From: Hyphomicrobiaceae bacterium
GTDB taxonomy: Bacteria; Pseudomonadota; Alphaproteobacteria; Rhizobiales; Hyphomicrobiaceae
DNA length: 64,000 nucleotides
Reading direction: 5' to 3'
NCBI GenBank assembly: GCA_025359185.1
Contig: JANYHF010000007.1
Coordinates: 1-64,000, forward strand
A program made the translations under genes and the position numbers. The notes beneath the pieces were generated by a model. The model searched no databases, was not told the origin of the DNA, and saw nothing but the letters and a program-made list of their open reading frames with translations. Below, piece after piece: positions 26,909-36,525 of this stretch; the first letter of the stretch is position 1, and each line of letters begins with the position of its first letter.

Positions 26909-27889
26909 ATGCGGCTCGTGATCGCCCTCGGCGGCAATGCCTTGGCTCGCCGCGGCGAGCCGATCAGTGCAGAGGTGCAGCGCTCCAGTACCAGGCGGGC
27001 CGTGACGGCCCTGGTGCCCCTGATCAGCGCGGCAAATCAGGTCGTTATCACCCATGGCAATGGACCCCAGGTCGGCATGCTGGCTCTGCAAGCTGCGGCC
27101 GGGCCGAAAGATGGTGCGTACCCGTTGGACATACTGGGCGCAGAAAGCGAAGGTCTGATCGGCTATCTGATCGAGCAGGAATTGCGCAATGCGCTGCCTA
27201 CATCTAATCTCACTGCAGTGATCCTGACGCAAACCCTTGTCGATGCCGCCGACCCTGCCTTTACACAGCCCACCAAGCCGGTAGGCCCAGTCTATTCACG
27301 CCAAGATGCCGAGCGGCTGGCCAAGGAACGCGGATGGCACGTCGCGCCGGATGGCCAACACTATCGCCGCGTGGTTGCCTCGCCCGCTCCCAAGTCCATT
27401 CTTGAAGCGGGCGTCATCGCACTTTTGGTCAACCATGGCGTGACGGTCATCTGCGCGGGCGGCGGCGGCATCCCCGTTGTCGAGGTCCGGGACGGCGTGC
27501 TGCTAGGCATCGAAGCCGTCATCGACAAGGATGCTGCCAGCGCACTGTTGGCACGTAACCTCAATGCGGACCGACTCATTCTGCTCACGGACGTTGACGC
27601 CGCCTATCTCGATTGGGGCAAGCCTGAGGCCCGGGCGATCAAAAGGGCGCGCCCATCCATGTTGGACCTCAAGACGTTTCCGGCAGGATCGATGCGTCCA
27701 AAGATCGAGGCCGCCATGGACTTTGCCACCCGCACCGGCAAGCCCGCCTCCATTGGCGCTCTTGAAAACGTTGTGACTGTTCTCGCGGGCACATCGGGAA
27801 CCACAATTGATACCGCCTGCCTCCTGCTGGAGTTGTATCCTGCTGGCGTAATTGCTCACCCCCATTTGAGGCTCAGTGCGACGGACTGA
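26909..27889 (+). CDS. arcC: Carbamate kinase
   Basis: A 326-residue amino acid kinase-fold enzyme that makes ATP from carbamoyl phosphate, releasing ammonia and CO2. VIALGGNAL, THGNGPQVG, VICAGGGGIPV and DKDAASALLA are diagnostic. It starts five bases after the arcB stop and is the last arc gene. An IS66 remnant follows, which may mark a past insertion at the operon end. Confidence 0.94.
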   Translation: MRLVIALGGNALARRGEPISAEVQRSSTRRAVTALVPLISAANQVVITHGNGPQVGMLALQAAAGPKDGAYPLDILGAESEGLIGYLIEQELRNALPTSNLTAVILTQTLVDAADPAFTQPTKPVGPVYSRQDAERLAKERGWHVAPDGQHYRRVVASPAPKSILEAGVIALLVNHGVTVICAGGGGIPVVEVRDGVLLGIEAVIDKDAASALLARNLNADRLILLTDVDAAYLDWGKPEARAIKRARPSMLDLKTFPAGSMRPKIEAAMDFATRTGKPASIGALENVVTVLAGTSGTTIDTACLLLELYPAGVIAHPHLRLSATD

Positions 27890-27939
27890 CTCGGGCAAGG
27901 GGGCTTGATCTGGCGTGAAAGGGTTGATTCAAGCTCAGG

Positions 27940-28580
27940 ATGGACACCGGGTCGCTTGGCACACTCGACAAGTCTGAGCCGATTGCGCTGATCGTGGCGC
28001 TGGCCGCCCGGGTCGCCGCGCTCGAGGCCAAACTGAACATTGCGCCCAAGACGCCGGACAACTCTTCGTTGCCGCCCTCGACCGGCCAGAAGGCCAACCG
28101 GCCCTAGACGGCCAAGACGCCCCGCAAGGGCTGGCCGGGTGTTTCGCGCAACCTCGAGCCAAACCCCGACCACGTGTGCGAGGTCTATGCCAAGGCCTGC
28201 AACGGCTGCGGCACCAGGCTCTCGGAGACCAGCCAGCCGGACGTGCACGCCTACTATCATATCGACCTGCCGCCCGTTCGGCCGGCGACAACGCGCGTCA
28301 ACCTGCACCGGGGCTGCTGTCCTGGGTCATTGCCGACTGCAGGGCCAAGCTGTTCGTGTTCGTCACGCAGCGCGATGTTCCAGCCACCAACAATGTCTCG
28401 GAGCGGGCGCTGCGACCGTCCGTGATCTTCCGAAAAGTGACCAATGGCTTCCGTTCGGCCTGGGGAGCGGAGGTCTACGCAGATATCTGTTCGATTGTCG
28501 CAACCGGCCGCCTCAACGGCCGGACCGCCCTGGCAGCCATCACCGAAGCCCTCGCCGCCGGCGCCCTTGCCGCAGCGTGA
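27940..28580 (+). pseudogene. IS66-family transposase (TnpC) remnant
   Basis: The N-terminal part (EPIALIVALAARVAALEAKL, then NSSLPPSTGQKANRP and the zinc-ribbon region CNGCGT) is interrupted by an in-frame TAG at 28105-28107. Near 28320 it jumps in another frame straight to the C-terminal end (PATNNVSERALRPSVIFRKV), so the catalytic core is deleted. The flanking bases up to arcC (27890) and to about 28612 presumably include its ends, but I did not recognise intact terminal repeats. Confidence 0.85.
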
Positions 28581-28637
28581 TCAGGCCGCATGGGGTGAGC
28601 AGTTACACGTTAATGCTCAAATCCGTGCATGGAAGGC

Positions 28638-30485
28638 TCACACCGCCAGTGTTACCTTCACGCGCTCAACGACAGCGCCGACAGTTGCCTGTTTCCGCAA
28701 ATCGTCGAGGTCAGCCTCGTTCAACGTCTCCTTTTCGAGCAGCTGAGCCGCACCTTCGTCCAATATCCGTTTGCGGATTTTGAGCACCGCGCTCGCTTGC
28801 GCAAAGGCTGCCTCCACAAACTCCCGGATCGCCCGGTCAATCTTGCTCGCCGTTTCCTCGCTGACGTTCTTGCGCTCCATCGCCATAGATTGCTGCCCGA
28901 GAAACGGCGATTGTTCGGCCGCAAACACCGCTTGTCCGACCCCAGCATCCATACCGTAGCGCACGACCATGGCCCGCGCGATGTCCGTTGCCTTTTGCAG
29001 ATCGTCGGACGCGCCGGTTGAGACAACTCCAAAGCTCAGGAGTTCGGCGGCACGGCCTCCTAGCAGCACCGCCATCTTGCTTTCCAATTCCGGCTTGGTC
29101 ATCAGATACCGGTCTTCGATGGGTCTTTGAATGGTATAGCCCAGGGCACCGATGCCGCGCGGGATGATCGAAATCTTCAGCACCGGATCGCTGCCCGGCA
29201 GTGCCATCGCGACAATCGCATGGCCCATCTCGTGTGCCGCGACGGTCTTGCGCTCCTGCACGTTAAGGAGCCGGTTGCGCTTCTCAGGCCCCGCAATGAT
29301 GCGCTCGATGGCGCGCGTGAAATGGTCCAATGTCACGGCCGCCTCGTTGCGCCGCGTCGCCAGCATGGCCGCCTCGTTGACGAGATTGGCCAGATCAGCG
29401 CCCGTAAAGCCAGGTGTCATCGCCGCGATAGCCGCCGGATCGATATCAGGTGCCAGAGTAATCTTCTTCAGATGCACCTTGAGAATAGCGACCCGGCCCA
29501 GCTTGTCGGGCCGGTCAACGACAATGTGGCGGTCGAAACGGCCCGCTCTCAGCAGCGCCGGATCAAGGATCTCAGGCCGGTTGGTGGCTGCCAGCAATAC
29601 GACGCCGACCGCCGGATTAAAGCCGTCCAGTTCGCTCAAGAGCTGATTGAGCGTCTGCTCCTTTTCATCGTTCGATCCGCCCGCGCCGGTCAGACCACGG
29701 GCTTTCCCGAGTGCATCCAACTCATCAATGAAGATGATGCAAGGTGCCGCCAGCCTAGCTTGTTCGAACAAATCGCGCACGCGGGCAGCACCCATGCCGA
29801 CAAAGAGCTCAACAAACTCCGAGCCATTGATCGAGAAGAACGGCACGCCCGACTCTCCGGCCACGGCTCGCGCGAGCAGCGTCTTGCCGGTGCCAGGCGG
29901 TCCAACGAGCAGAATGCCTTTGGGCACATGCGCGCCCAGACGGCCAAAGGTCTTTGGGTCTTTCAGGAACGATACAACTTCCTGCAATTCGTCCTTGGCC
30001 TCGTCGACGCCAGCGGCATCCGCGAACGTAACTTTTATGTCCTTCTCGACATAGACCTTGGCCTTGCTGCGCCCAAGCGACATGAGCCCACCCCGCTTGT
30101 TGACGGCGGGCGATAGAACGAACTGCCAGAGCCCAACAAAAAGAAGTGTTGGCACGACCCATGAGAGAACATCCCAAATCCAGGTGCTTTCGGCGATTTG
30201 CGAATATTTGACGCCGGCCCCTGTGAGGTCCTTGGCAATTTCAGGGTCAACCCGCTCGGTGAAGATCTTGCTTACCCCGTTTGCCTCAGGGCTCTTCAAG
30301 GTGGCCGTGATCGACCTGTTGGCGACGCCAACTTCCGAAATCTTGCCATCGCGTAGCAGCGTCTGAAATTCGCTGTACGGAACGATCGACGTCTTGGTTT
30401 GCACGGGCCAAAAGACTTGGGCCAGCAGCAAAGCTGCAAACGGGATGACCACGTACCATACGGCATAGGGATGTTGCTTGATCAA
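28638..30485 (-). CDS. ftsH: Membrane-bound AAA+ zinc protease, FtsH family
   Basis: A 615-residue protein. There are two transmembrane helices (near 9-27 and 105-125) around a periplasmic domain, an AAA+ module with Walker A GPPGTGKT at 195-202 and [10 protein letters not shown], and the protease site HEMGH at 418-422. It degrades membrane and short-lived cytosolic proteins. The start is a TTG at 30485, with AAAGG a few bases upstream. Placement in a stress and low-oxygen cluster and the divergent FNR-like site suggest an auxiliary FtsH rather than the housekeeping copy; this cannot be proved from the window. Confidence 0.9.
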   Translation of the reverse strand: MIKQHPYAVWYVVIPFAALLLAQVFWPVQTKTSIVPYSEFQTLLRDGKISEVGVANRSITATLKSPEANGVSKIFTERVDPEIAKDLTGAGVKYSQIAESTWIWDVLSWVVPTLLFVGLWQFVLSPAVNKRGGLMSLGRSKAKVYVEKDIKVTFADAAGVDEAKDELQEVVSFLKDPKTFGRLGAHVPKGILLVGPPGTGKTLLARAVAGESGVPFFSINGSEFVELFVGMGAARVRDLFEQARLAAPCIIFIDELDALGKARGLTGAGGSNDEKEQTLNQLLSELDGFNPAVGVVLLAATNRPEILDPALLRAGRFDRHIVVDRPDKLGRVAILKVHLKKITLAPDIDPAAIAAMTPGFTGADLANLVNEAAMLATRRNEAAVTLDHFTRAIERIIAGPEKRNRLLNVQERKTVAAHEMGHAIVAMALPGSDPVLKISIIPRGIGALGYTIQRPIEDRYLMTKPELESKMAVLLGGRAAELLSFGVVSTGASDDLQKATDIARAMVVRYGMDAGVGQAVFAAEQSPFLGQQSMAMERKNVSEETASKIDRAIREFVEAAFAQASAVLKIRKRILDEGAAQLLEKETLNEADLDDLRKQATVGAVVERVKVTLAV

Positions 30486-30559
30486 AGCCGGGCCTTTGAA
30501 ATATCAGCAAAAAGTCGGGTCAGGAAAAGAGACGCTAAGCTGCCAGGGCGCGGCCAGCC

Positions 30560-30573
30560 ATGACCTAGGTCAA
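30560..30573. promoter_or_regulatory. Degenerate FNR/FixK-like box
   Basis: ATGACCTAGGTCAA, or TTGACCTAGGTCAT on the other strand, keeps the TGA-N6-TCA core but differs from TTGAT-N4-ATCAA at three positions. It sits between the divergent ftsH-like gene (start 30485) and the small membrane protein gene (start 30628), 55-75 bases from each. Confidence 0.4.
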
Positions 30574-30627
30574 CTGACCAAGGCGGCCTGCATGGTAGGC
30601 GATGGTGACCTTGGCAAGGAGGGATCA

Positions 30628-31011
30628 ATGCCGATCGTGCTGGCCGCAACGCTCTACGCTGCGATCGTCTTTGGCACCGGACTGGTGCTTGGGCCGATCC
30701 GGGTGCTGTGGCTGGAACCCCGGATCGGCAAGTTGGCTGCCATACTGTGCGAGACGCCATTGCTCCTGCTGTCGATAATCTTTGCGGCGCGTTGGGCGCC
30801 GCATTTTTCGGGCGCTGGTGGCGACGCGGCGTCGCTGATCGCAATCGGATTGGGTGCCTTTGTCCTCGGGCAGATCGCGGAATATGTTGTGGGCAGCTGG
30901 CTCCGTGGCATACCGCTGTCCGAGCAACTGGCACAATTCACGACGCCAGCTGGGTGTGTCTCCGCCGCGGCGTTGGTCGCCTTTGCGGCCATGCCGTATC
31001 TGGTTCGTTGA
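30628..31011 (+). CDS. Small four-helix membrane protein, unknown function
   Basis: A 127-residue protein that is almost entirely hydrophobic, with four predicted transmembrane segments (starting near residues 5, 37, 70 and 107). I recognise no family. The start at 30628 follows AAGGAGGGATCA, a strong ribosome site. It is 48 bases ahead of the P1B-5 ATPase gene and in the same direction, so the two are probably co-transcribed. An accessory role for metal transport is possible but not shown. Confidence 0.7.
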   Translation: MPIVLAATLYAAIVFGTGLVLGPIRVLWLEPRIGKLAAILCETPLLLLSIIFAARWAPHFSGAGGDAASLIAIGLGAFVLGQIAEYVVGSWLRGIPLSEQLAQFTTPAGCVSAAALVAFAAMPYLVR

Positions 31012-31059
31012 CGGATTGAAAAGGGCAAGCTGAACTCAGCTGGTCAAGGAACTTTGCCG

Positions 31060-33345
31060 ATGCTCGATGAACGTCTGGTGCGACGAAGTCTCGCCATCAT
31101 CGCCTTGTCTGGGCTGGCAGCGGGCATCTTGCTCGCCATCACCGGCTATCCCGCAACGGCGCACTGGGTCTGGATCGCCGGCACGATCCCTGTTGTCGCC
31201 GGTCTCGCGATCTCGATGACCCGCGACCTGCTGTCGGGCCGCTTGGGCGTGGACGCCGTCGCCCTGCTATCGATGACGGGCGCACTGGCCCTCGGTGAGT
31301 CGCTGGCAGCAGCAGTGGTCGCCGTCATGTACGCAGGCGGAAGCATCCTCGAAGACTTTGCCGTCGACCGGGCCGAGCGTGATTTGAGAGCGCTCGTAGA
31401 CCGCGCGCCCAGAATCGCCCATCGGCGCAATGCCAGCGAGATCGAGGATCTGCCGGTCGATGCCGTCAAGATCCAAGACGTCCTCGTCATCCGGGCGGGT
31501 GAGGTCATTCCTGTGGATGGGATTATCACTGCCGCCGCTGCCACTATTGATGAATCGGCGTTGACCGGCGAGCCCATGCCAGTCAACCGGGGCAAGGGCG
31601 AGCATGTGTGTAGCGGCACTCTGAATGCCGGCGAGACGTTCGAGATCACGGCCTCGGCCATTGCCGGTGACAGCACATATGCCGGAATCGTCCGCATGGT
31701 GACCACCGCGCAAACTGCCAAGTCGCCCTTCATCCGGCTGGCGGATCGCTACGCCTTGATGCTGTTGCCGGTCACACTCGCTGTGGCGGGTGCCGCCTGG
31801 GGGCTGTCGGGCGATGTCATCCGGGGGCTCGCCGTGCTGGTCGCCGCAACGCCCTGTCCACTGATCATTGCCGCACCGGTAGCCTTCATTGCGGGCGTCG
31901 CCCAGGCCGCGCGCAAGGGCATTCTCATTAAAGGCGGCGGTCCTCTAGAGGCGCTGGCTCGTGCCCATACTGTCATGTTCGATAAGACGGGTACGCTGAC
32001 TGTTGGCGGCGCCCGGCTGGTGGCGATTGAGACGGCAGCGGACGAAAGCGCCGACAGCGTTTTGCAACTTGCCGCCTCACTCGAACAGGCGTCGCATCAT
32101 GTGATGGCGGCGGCGATTGTCGCCGCAGCGGTGGCCAAAGGGTTGCCGCTGAAAATGGCTGAGATTGTGAAGGAGACGATGGGAGCTGGCCTGGAAGGGA
32201 CGCTCGATGGCCGGCTGATCCGGGCCGGTTCGTACCCTCTCGTGTTTGGCGCCAAACGCCCCGAGCCCTGGGCCCAACGGACCATCCGCCGTGCCTCTTG
32301 GCGCTCAGCTTTGACCGTGTTCGTCAGTGCTGATGGCAAGCCGATGGGTGCGCTGCTCCTGGCCGATGAACTCAGGCAAGAGACGCCGCAAACTGTCGCT
32401 GCGCTGCGGCATGCTGGAATTTCGCGCATCGTCATGGTCACAGGCGACCGCGCCGACACCGCCGAAACCATCGCGGCGGCCCTGGATCTCGACGCCGTTC
32501 TTGCCGACCGCGCGCCAGCCGACAAAGTTGCGGCCGTGTCTGCCGAGCAGAAGCAGCATCCCACGATCATGGTCGGCGATGGCATCAACGATGCTCCTGC
32601 CCTGGCTGCAGCCGATGCCGGCATCGCCATGGGGGCTCGCGGCGCCAGTGCGTCGTCGGAAGCTGCCGACGTGGTTATCCTGGTGGATCGGCTGGACCGG
32701 GTCGCCGACGCTGTCACGATTGCCCGGCGGGCCCGCCGCATTGCCGTCCAAAGTATTGTCGTTGGGCTATCGTTGTCGGGAGTAGCGATGGTGTTGGCTG
32801 CCTTCGGCTGGTTGACGCCGGTCGCTGGTGCGCTGTCCCAGGAGGCAATCGATGTTGCCGTCATACTCAATGCTTTACGTGCGCTCAGTCCTGGTCGCAG
32901 CTCAATCAAGCCATCCTTGAGCGAAAGCTCAGTGCGCGTTCTGCATGACGAGCACCGGGCCATGCAAGACAGCCTCGACCGGCTCCGAGCCATTGCGGAT
33001 GCCCTGGACGACGCCAAGCCGGACATGGCTGTCGCTTTGATAGCGGAAGCCAACGGTATCGTCAGCAAGCGCATCGTTACGCACGAGCGCGGCGATGAAA
33101 TCACAGTCTATCCGCGCCTCGCCAAGGACCTGACCCAGATCAATGGTCTCTCGGCCATGAGCCGCGCGCATCGCGAGATTCTGCATTCGGCTCGGCTGCT
33201 GTCGCGATTGGCCAATGGATTGATGCCAGACGATGCGGACCGGTATCTGGTGCGCGATGCACAGCGTGTCATTGAATCCATCGAAGCGTTGGTGCGCCTG
33301 CATAATGCGCAGGAAGAAGACATTTATGATCGCGCCGCGGCCTGA
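31060..33345 (+). CDS. P1B-5-type metal ATPase with C-terminal hemerythrin domain
   Basis: A 761-residue P-type ATPase. ESALTGEPMP is the actuator motif, the membrane metal site is TPC at 264-266 (ATPCPLII), the phosphorylated Asp is 308 in DKTGTLT, and VGDGINDAP follows. From about residue 625 a hemerythrin-like helical bundle is appended (LHDEHRAM, THERGDE, SRAHREIL, LHNAQEEDIY) with His and Glu in diiron-ligand spacing. TPC plus a hemerythrin tail defines the P1B-5 subgroup, whose characterised member Nia of Sinorhizobium meliloti exports nickel and ferrous iron. The ATG at 31060 is preferred to a TTG six bases upstream because of AAGGAA. Confidence 0.9.
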   Translation: MLDERLVRRSLAIIALSGLAAGILLAITGYPATAHWVWIAGTIPVVAGLAISMTRDLLSGRLGVDAVALLSMTGALALGESLAAAVVAVMYAGGSILEDFAVDRAERDLRALVDRAPRIAHRRNASEIEDLPVDAVKIQDVLVIRAGEVIPVDGIITAAAATIDESALTGEPMPVNRGKGEHVCSGTLNAGETFEITASAIAGDSTYAGIVRMVTTAQTAKSPFIRLADRYALMLLPVTLAVAGAAWGLSGDVIRGLAVLVAATPCPLIIAAPVAFIAGVAQAARKGILIKGGGPLEALARAHTVMFDKTGTLTVGGARLVAIETAADESADSVLQLAASLEQASHHVMAAAIVAAAVAKGLPLKMAEIVKETMGAGLEGTLDGRLIRAGSYPLVFGAKRPEPWAQRTIRRASWRSALTVFVSADGKPMGALLLADELRQETPQTVAALRHAGISRIVMVTGDRADTAETIAAALDLDAVLADRAPADKVAAVSAEQKQHPTIMVGDGINDAPALAAADAGIAMGARGASASSEAADVVILVDRLDRVADAVTIARRARRIAVQSIVVGLSLSGVAMVLAAFGWLTPVAGALSQEAIDVAVILNALRALSPGRSSIKPSLSESSVRVLHDEHRAMQDSLDRLRAIADALDDAKPDMAVALIAEANGIVSKRIVTHERGDEITVYPRLAKDLTQINGLSAMSRAHREILHSARLLSRLANGLMPDDADRYLVRDAQRVIESIEALVRLHNAQEEDIYDRAAA

Positions 33346-33366
33346 CGGCATCTGGAAGGAAACACA

Positions 33367-36054
33367 ATGAGCCTGCGCCATCTAGGACAGTTCTTTGCGC
33401 CAAAATCCGTCGCCCTGATCGGCGCCAGCACCAGGGCCGGCTCGGTCGGTCACACGGTCCTTGCCAACATGATGGGCAGCGGCTTTGCCGGGGCGATTTG
33501 GCCGGTGAACCCGAAATATCGGCAAATCGCAGATCTGCACTGCTATCCATCCGCTAACGCCCTGCCCGCCGCCCCAGACCTCGCCGTCCTGATGACGCCG
33601 CCAGCGACCATCCCTGATCTTACGGCAGATCTTGTCGCCAAAGGAACCAAGGCGGCCATTGTCATCACCGGCGGCCTCGATCAGCCGGCGACGGAGCGTA
33701 TGCTGGCAAACGCGCGTGCGGGCGGCCTCAGGCTGGTCGGGCCCAACTGCCTCGGCGTTCTGGCGCCGCCAGTGGGCCTCAATGCCAGCTTTTCAGAAGG
33801 GGCGCCGTTGCTCGGCAATCTGGCGCTTGTCTCCCAATCCGGCGCCATCGTCGCTGCCATGCTCGATTGGGCCAAGGGGCGCGGTATCGGCTTTTCGTAT
33901 GTGGTCTCGGTTGGCAATATGCTTGATGTCGATGTCGATGACCTGCTCGACTATTTGGCGGGCGATCCTAAGTCCAAGGCAATTCTGCTCTATCTCGAAT
34001 CGATCACGGAGGGTGCGCGCTTCATGTCGGCGGCCCGCAGTGCCGCGCGGGCAAAGCCGGTGATCGTCATCAAGGCCGGCCGGCATCCAGAAGCCGCAAA
34101 GGCCGCCACGTCCCACACCGGAGCCATGACGGGGTCGGACGACGTGTACGACGCGGCCTTCGAGCGCGCCGGGCTTGTCCGCGTGACCGAGCTTGAGCAT
34201 CTGTTCTCGGCCGCCGAAGTGCTGGCGCATGGCGGCCGTTTAAGCGGTGAAAGGATCGCCATTGTCACCAATGGTGGCGGCGCGGGCGTGCTGGCGGTGG
34301 ATCGCTTGCAGGATTTAGGTGGCACGCTGGCGGCGGTGTCGCCAGAGACACTGGCCGTCCTTGAGCGGACAATGCCGGTGGGTTGGTCGCATGGCAATCC
34401 AGTCGATATCATTGGCGATGCGGGGCCGGATCGCTACCGCACTGCAATGGCCGCCGTGCTCGACGATCCACAATGTGACGCCCTTCTTGTTTTCAACTGC
34501 CCCCTTGGCATTGCCTCCAGCACGGACGCCGCCAGTGCTGTGGTCCAAGCTGTTGCCAACGCAAGCACGCGCAAACCTGTGTTCGCCGCCTGGCTCGGGG
34601 CGGGCGCCGTTGCAGAGGGACGCAAGATCCTCACCGAAGCCAGCATTCCAACCTTCGAAACACCGGCTTCTGCGGTCGATGGCGTGATGCACCTTGTCCG
34701 CTACGAGCGGGCCCAAAGGTCGTTGCAACGGGTACCCCCCGTCGGCGCCGGCGACCAATTGGCGGACAGTCAGGCGGCCAAACGTGTTATTGTTGCAGCG
34801 TTGGCGGACGGCCGCGCGCTGTTGTCGGAGGCCGAGGCCAAGGCCGTTCTGGCAGCTTACGCAATACCTGTCGCAGAAACGCTCATTGCCAAGACGCCCG
34901 ATGACGTGGCGGTGATGACGGACCGCATGCTTAAGGGTCTCAAACCGGGCGCGCGGGCCGTCCTTAAAATCTGGTCGCGCGATGTTTCGCACAAATCCGA
35001 TGTTGGCGGCGTCCGGTTGAATATTTTGAGCGGCGCGGAGGCGAAGGCGGTTGCGCAATCCATGCTGTTCAATGTCGAGCGTTTGCGGCCGGGGACCAAG
35101 CTCGACGGCTTCATGGTCCAGCCGATGATCGAAAAAGCGGACGCCATTGAACTCATTGTCGGCCTGGCCGAGGATCCGGTGTTCGGCCCCATCGTCTTGT
35201 TTGGCGCCGGGGGGACTGGGGTCGAAGTGATCAAGGACAAGGTTTTGGCGCTGCCTCCGTTGGACGCCGTCCTCGCCCGGTCGATGATCGAGCGCACAAG
35301 GATCTATCGCCAGCTGCGAGGCTACCGCGACCGGCCAGCCTGTGATCTCGATGCGATTGTTCAAACGCTGATCCGCATTGCTGAATTGGCGGCTGACCGG
35401 CCGGAAATCCAGGAGTTGGACATCAATCCGCTGCTTGCCGACGCCAATGGGGTGATCGCGCTCGATGCCCGCATCGTCATCCGTGCGGTGCCAGCGCAAC
35501 TGCGGCGTGGCCAGCGCTTTGCCATCCGGCCCTACCCTAAGGATCTCGAAAAGCAACTGACGCTCTCCGATGGGAGAGTTGTCTCGCTGCGCCCCGTTAA
35601 ACCCGTGGATGAGCGGCTCTATACGGAGTTTCTTGCCCAAATGTCAGCCGAAGACATGCGCCTGCGGTTCTTTAGTCCGATCAAGGAACTCTCACACGCC
35701 TTTGTCGCGCGGCTGACCCAGATCGACTACGCGCGGCAGATGGCTCTGATCGCCCTTGATCCCAAGACCGGTGAATTGCTCGGAGTGTCGCGCTTTTCCG
35801 CCGATCCGGATCTGCTGGCGGCCGAATATGCGGTGCTGGTCCGTACTGACTTGCACGGTCTTGGGTTGGGATGGCAGCTTATGCAACACTTGATCGATCA
35901 TGCCCTCGCGCTTGGCGTCGCTGAACTCTATGGTCACGTTCTGCGCGAGAACGTGACCATGCTGGCGATGGCAATGGAACTCGGTTTCAACGTTGAGTCC
36001 AATCCCGAAGATCACGGCGTGTTCCGCGTCTCACTCAAGCTAGCCAAAGCCTAA
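33367..36054 (+). CDS. NDP-forming acyl-CoA synthetase fused to GNAT acetyltransferase
   Basis: An 895-residue multidomain protein. It opens with a CoA-binding Rossmann domain (SVALIGASTRAGSVG), then succinyl-CoA-ligase-like domains with His in ATSHTGAMTGSDDVYDAAF, then an ATP-grasp domain from about 470 to 690. A C-terminal GNAT domain follows from about 735 (LRPVKPVDERLY, RTDLHGLGLGWQLMQHLI). The layout is that of Pat/YfiQ protein acetyltransferases. The SHTG His, which is phosphorylated in ADP-forming acetyl-CoA synthetases, is present. It could therefore both make ATP from acetyl-CoA and acetylate proteins. It starts 21 bases after the ATPase gene, with AAGGAAA upstream, so it belongs to that operon. 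Confidence 0.88.
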   Translation: MSLRHLGQFFAPKSVALIGASTRAGSVGHTVLANMMGSGFAGAIWPVNPKYRQIADLHCYPSANALPAAPDLAVLMTPPATIPDLTADLVAKGTKAAIVITGGLDQPATERMLANARAGGLRLVGPNCLGVLAPPVGLNASFSEGAPLLGNLALVSQSGAIVAAMLDWAKGRGIGFSYVVSVGNMLDVDVDDLLDYLAGDPKSKAILLYLESITEGARFMSAARSAARAKPVIVIKAGRHPEAAKAATSHTGAMTGSDDVYDAAFERAGLVRVTELEHLFSAAEVLAHGGRLSGERIAIVTNGGGAGVLAVDRLQDLGGTLAAVSPETLAVLERTMPVGWSHGNPVDIIGDAGPDRYRTAMAAVLDDPQCDALLVFNCPLGIASSTDAASAVVQAVANASTRKPVFAAWLGAGAVAEGRKILTEASIPTFETPASAVDGVMHLVRYERAQRSLQRVPPVGAGDQLADSQAAKRVIVAALADGRALLSEAEAKAVLAAYAIPVAETLIAKTPDDVAVMTDRMLKGLKPGARAVLKIWSRDVSHKSDVGGVRLNILSGAEAKAVAQSMLFNVERLRPGTKLDGFMVQPMIEKADAIELIVGLAEDPVFGPIVLFGAGGTGVEVIKDKVLALPPLDAVLARSMIERTRIYRQLRGYRDRPACDLDAIVQTLIRIAELAADRPEIQELDINPLLADANGVIALDARIVIRAVPAQLRRGQRFAIRPYPKDLEKQLTLSDGRVVSLRPVKPVDERLYTEFLAQMSAEDMRLRFFSPIKELSHAFVARLTQIDYARQMALIALDPKTGELLGVSRFSADPDLLAAEYAVLVRTDLHGLGLGWQLMQHLIDHALALGVAELYGHVLRENVTMLAMAMELGFNVESNPEDHGVFRVSLKLAKA

Positions 36055-36059
36055 AGACG

Positions 36060-36431
36060 TTAAATATCGGTCACGGAGACGACCCGAAAGGTTCGCATGT
36101 GGTCCTTGTGCTCACGGATTGATACATATTCACCAATCCGGATGAGGTGCTGGCTGAACCGATAGCCGGCCTCCTCATCGTCTGCGGCATCGGGATCGTC
36201 ATAATGGAACGCCCACGAACCACCGGGCTTATGGACGAGGAGGCCGCGTTCGTCGATCTCGCCTTTCCAGAAGCGGCGAACGGCACATCGCTCGCGGTGG
36301 GTCTTCCAGGCTGCGGCGTCAAGGTGATCATCCGGCGTTAGTGGCGCGACGAATTCGTAGCCGCGCTCATTGCTGCCTTCTGGGAAGTCATGATCGCGGG
36401 CCAATTCGAGGCGAATTTTCTTGAGGTGCAT
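36060..36431 (-). CDS. Conserved hypothetical protein
   Basis: A 123-residue soluble, charged protein starting MHLKKIRLELARDHDFPEGS. The start at 36431 is fixed by GGGAGGATCGAC just upstream; a longer frame begins upstream but lacks a site. No known domain is recognised. Acidic and His-rich stretches (HYDDPDAADDEE) and a beta-rich C-terminus (YVSIREHKDHMRTFRVVSV) are visible. It is convergent with the acyl-CoA synthetase gene and preceded by a degenerate FNR-like box, so it probably belongs to the same low-oxygen regulon. Confidence 0.75.
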   Translation of the reverse strand: MHLKKIRLELARDHDFPEGSNERGYEFVAPLTPDDHLDAAAWKTHRERCAVRRFWKGEIDERGLLVHKPGGSWAFHYDDPDAADDEEAGYRFSQHLIRIGEYVSIREHKDHMRTFRVVSVTDI

Positions 36432-36487
36432 GTCGATCCTCCCAACGGGTCTCATCTATTTCGTGAACCCAACAGGCCAAAGAGACC

Positions 36488-36501
36488 ATGATCCAAGTCA
36501 A
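36488..36501. promoter_or_regulatory. Degenerate FNR/FixK-like box
   Basis: ATGATCCAAGTCAA differs from TTGAT-N4-ATCAA at two positions. It is 57 bases upstream of the conserved hypothetical gene that starts at 36431 on the minus strand, a normal distance for an activator site. Confidence 0.4.
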
Positions 36502-36525
36502 GTGGCTGATTTCGTCGCTAGGGCG

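Noticed and set aside
27890-27935. TTGATC and TTGATTCAAG near the end of arcC as an FNR box
   Set aside because: The half-sites are not spaced as TTGA-N6-TCAA.
29127-30116. A 329-codon frame antisense to ftsH
   Set aside because: Shadow frame without a ribosome site or recognisable domain.
32097-33104. Ser/Ala/Arg-rich frame antisense to the P1B-5 ATPase
   Set aside because: Composition typical of a shadow frame; no domain.
34315-35640. A 441-codon minus-strand frame within the acyl-CoA synthetase gene
   Set aside because: No start signal or protein similarity; the plus strand carries a full, motif-rich enzyme.
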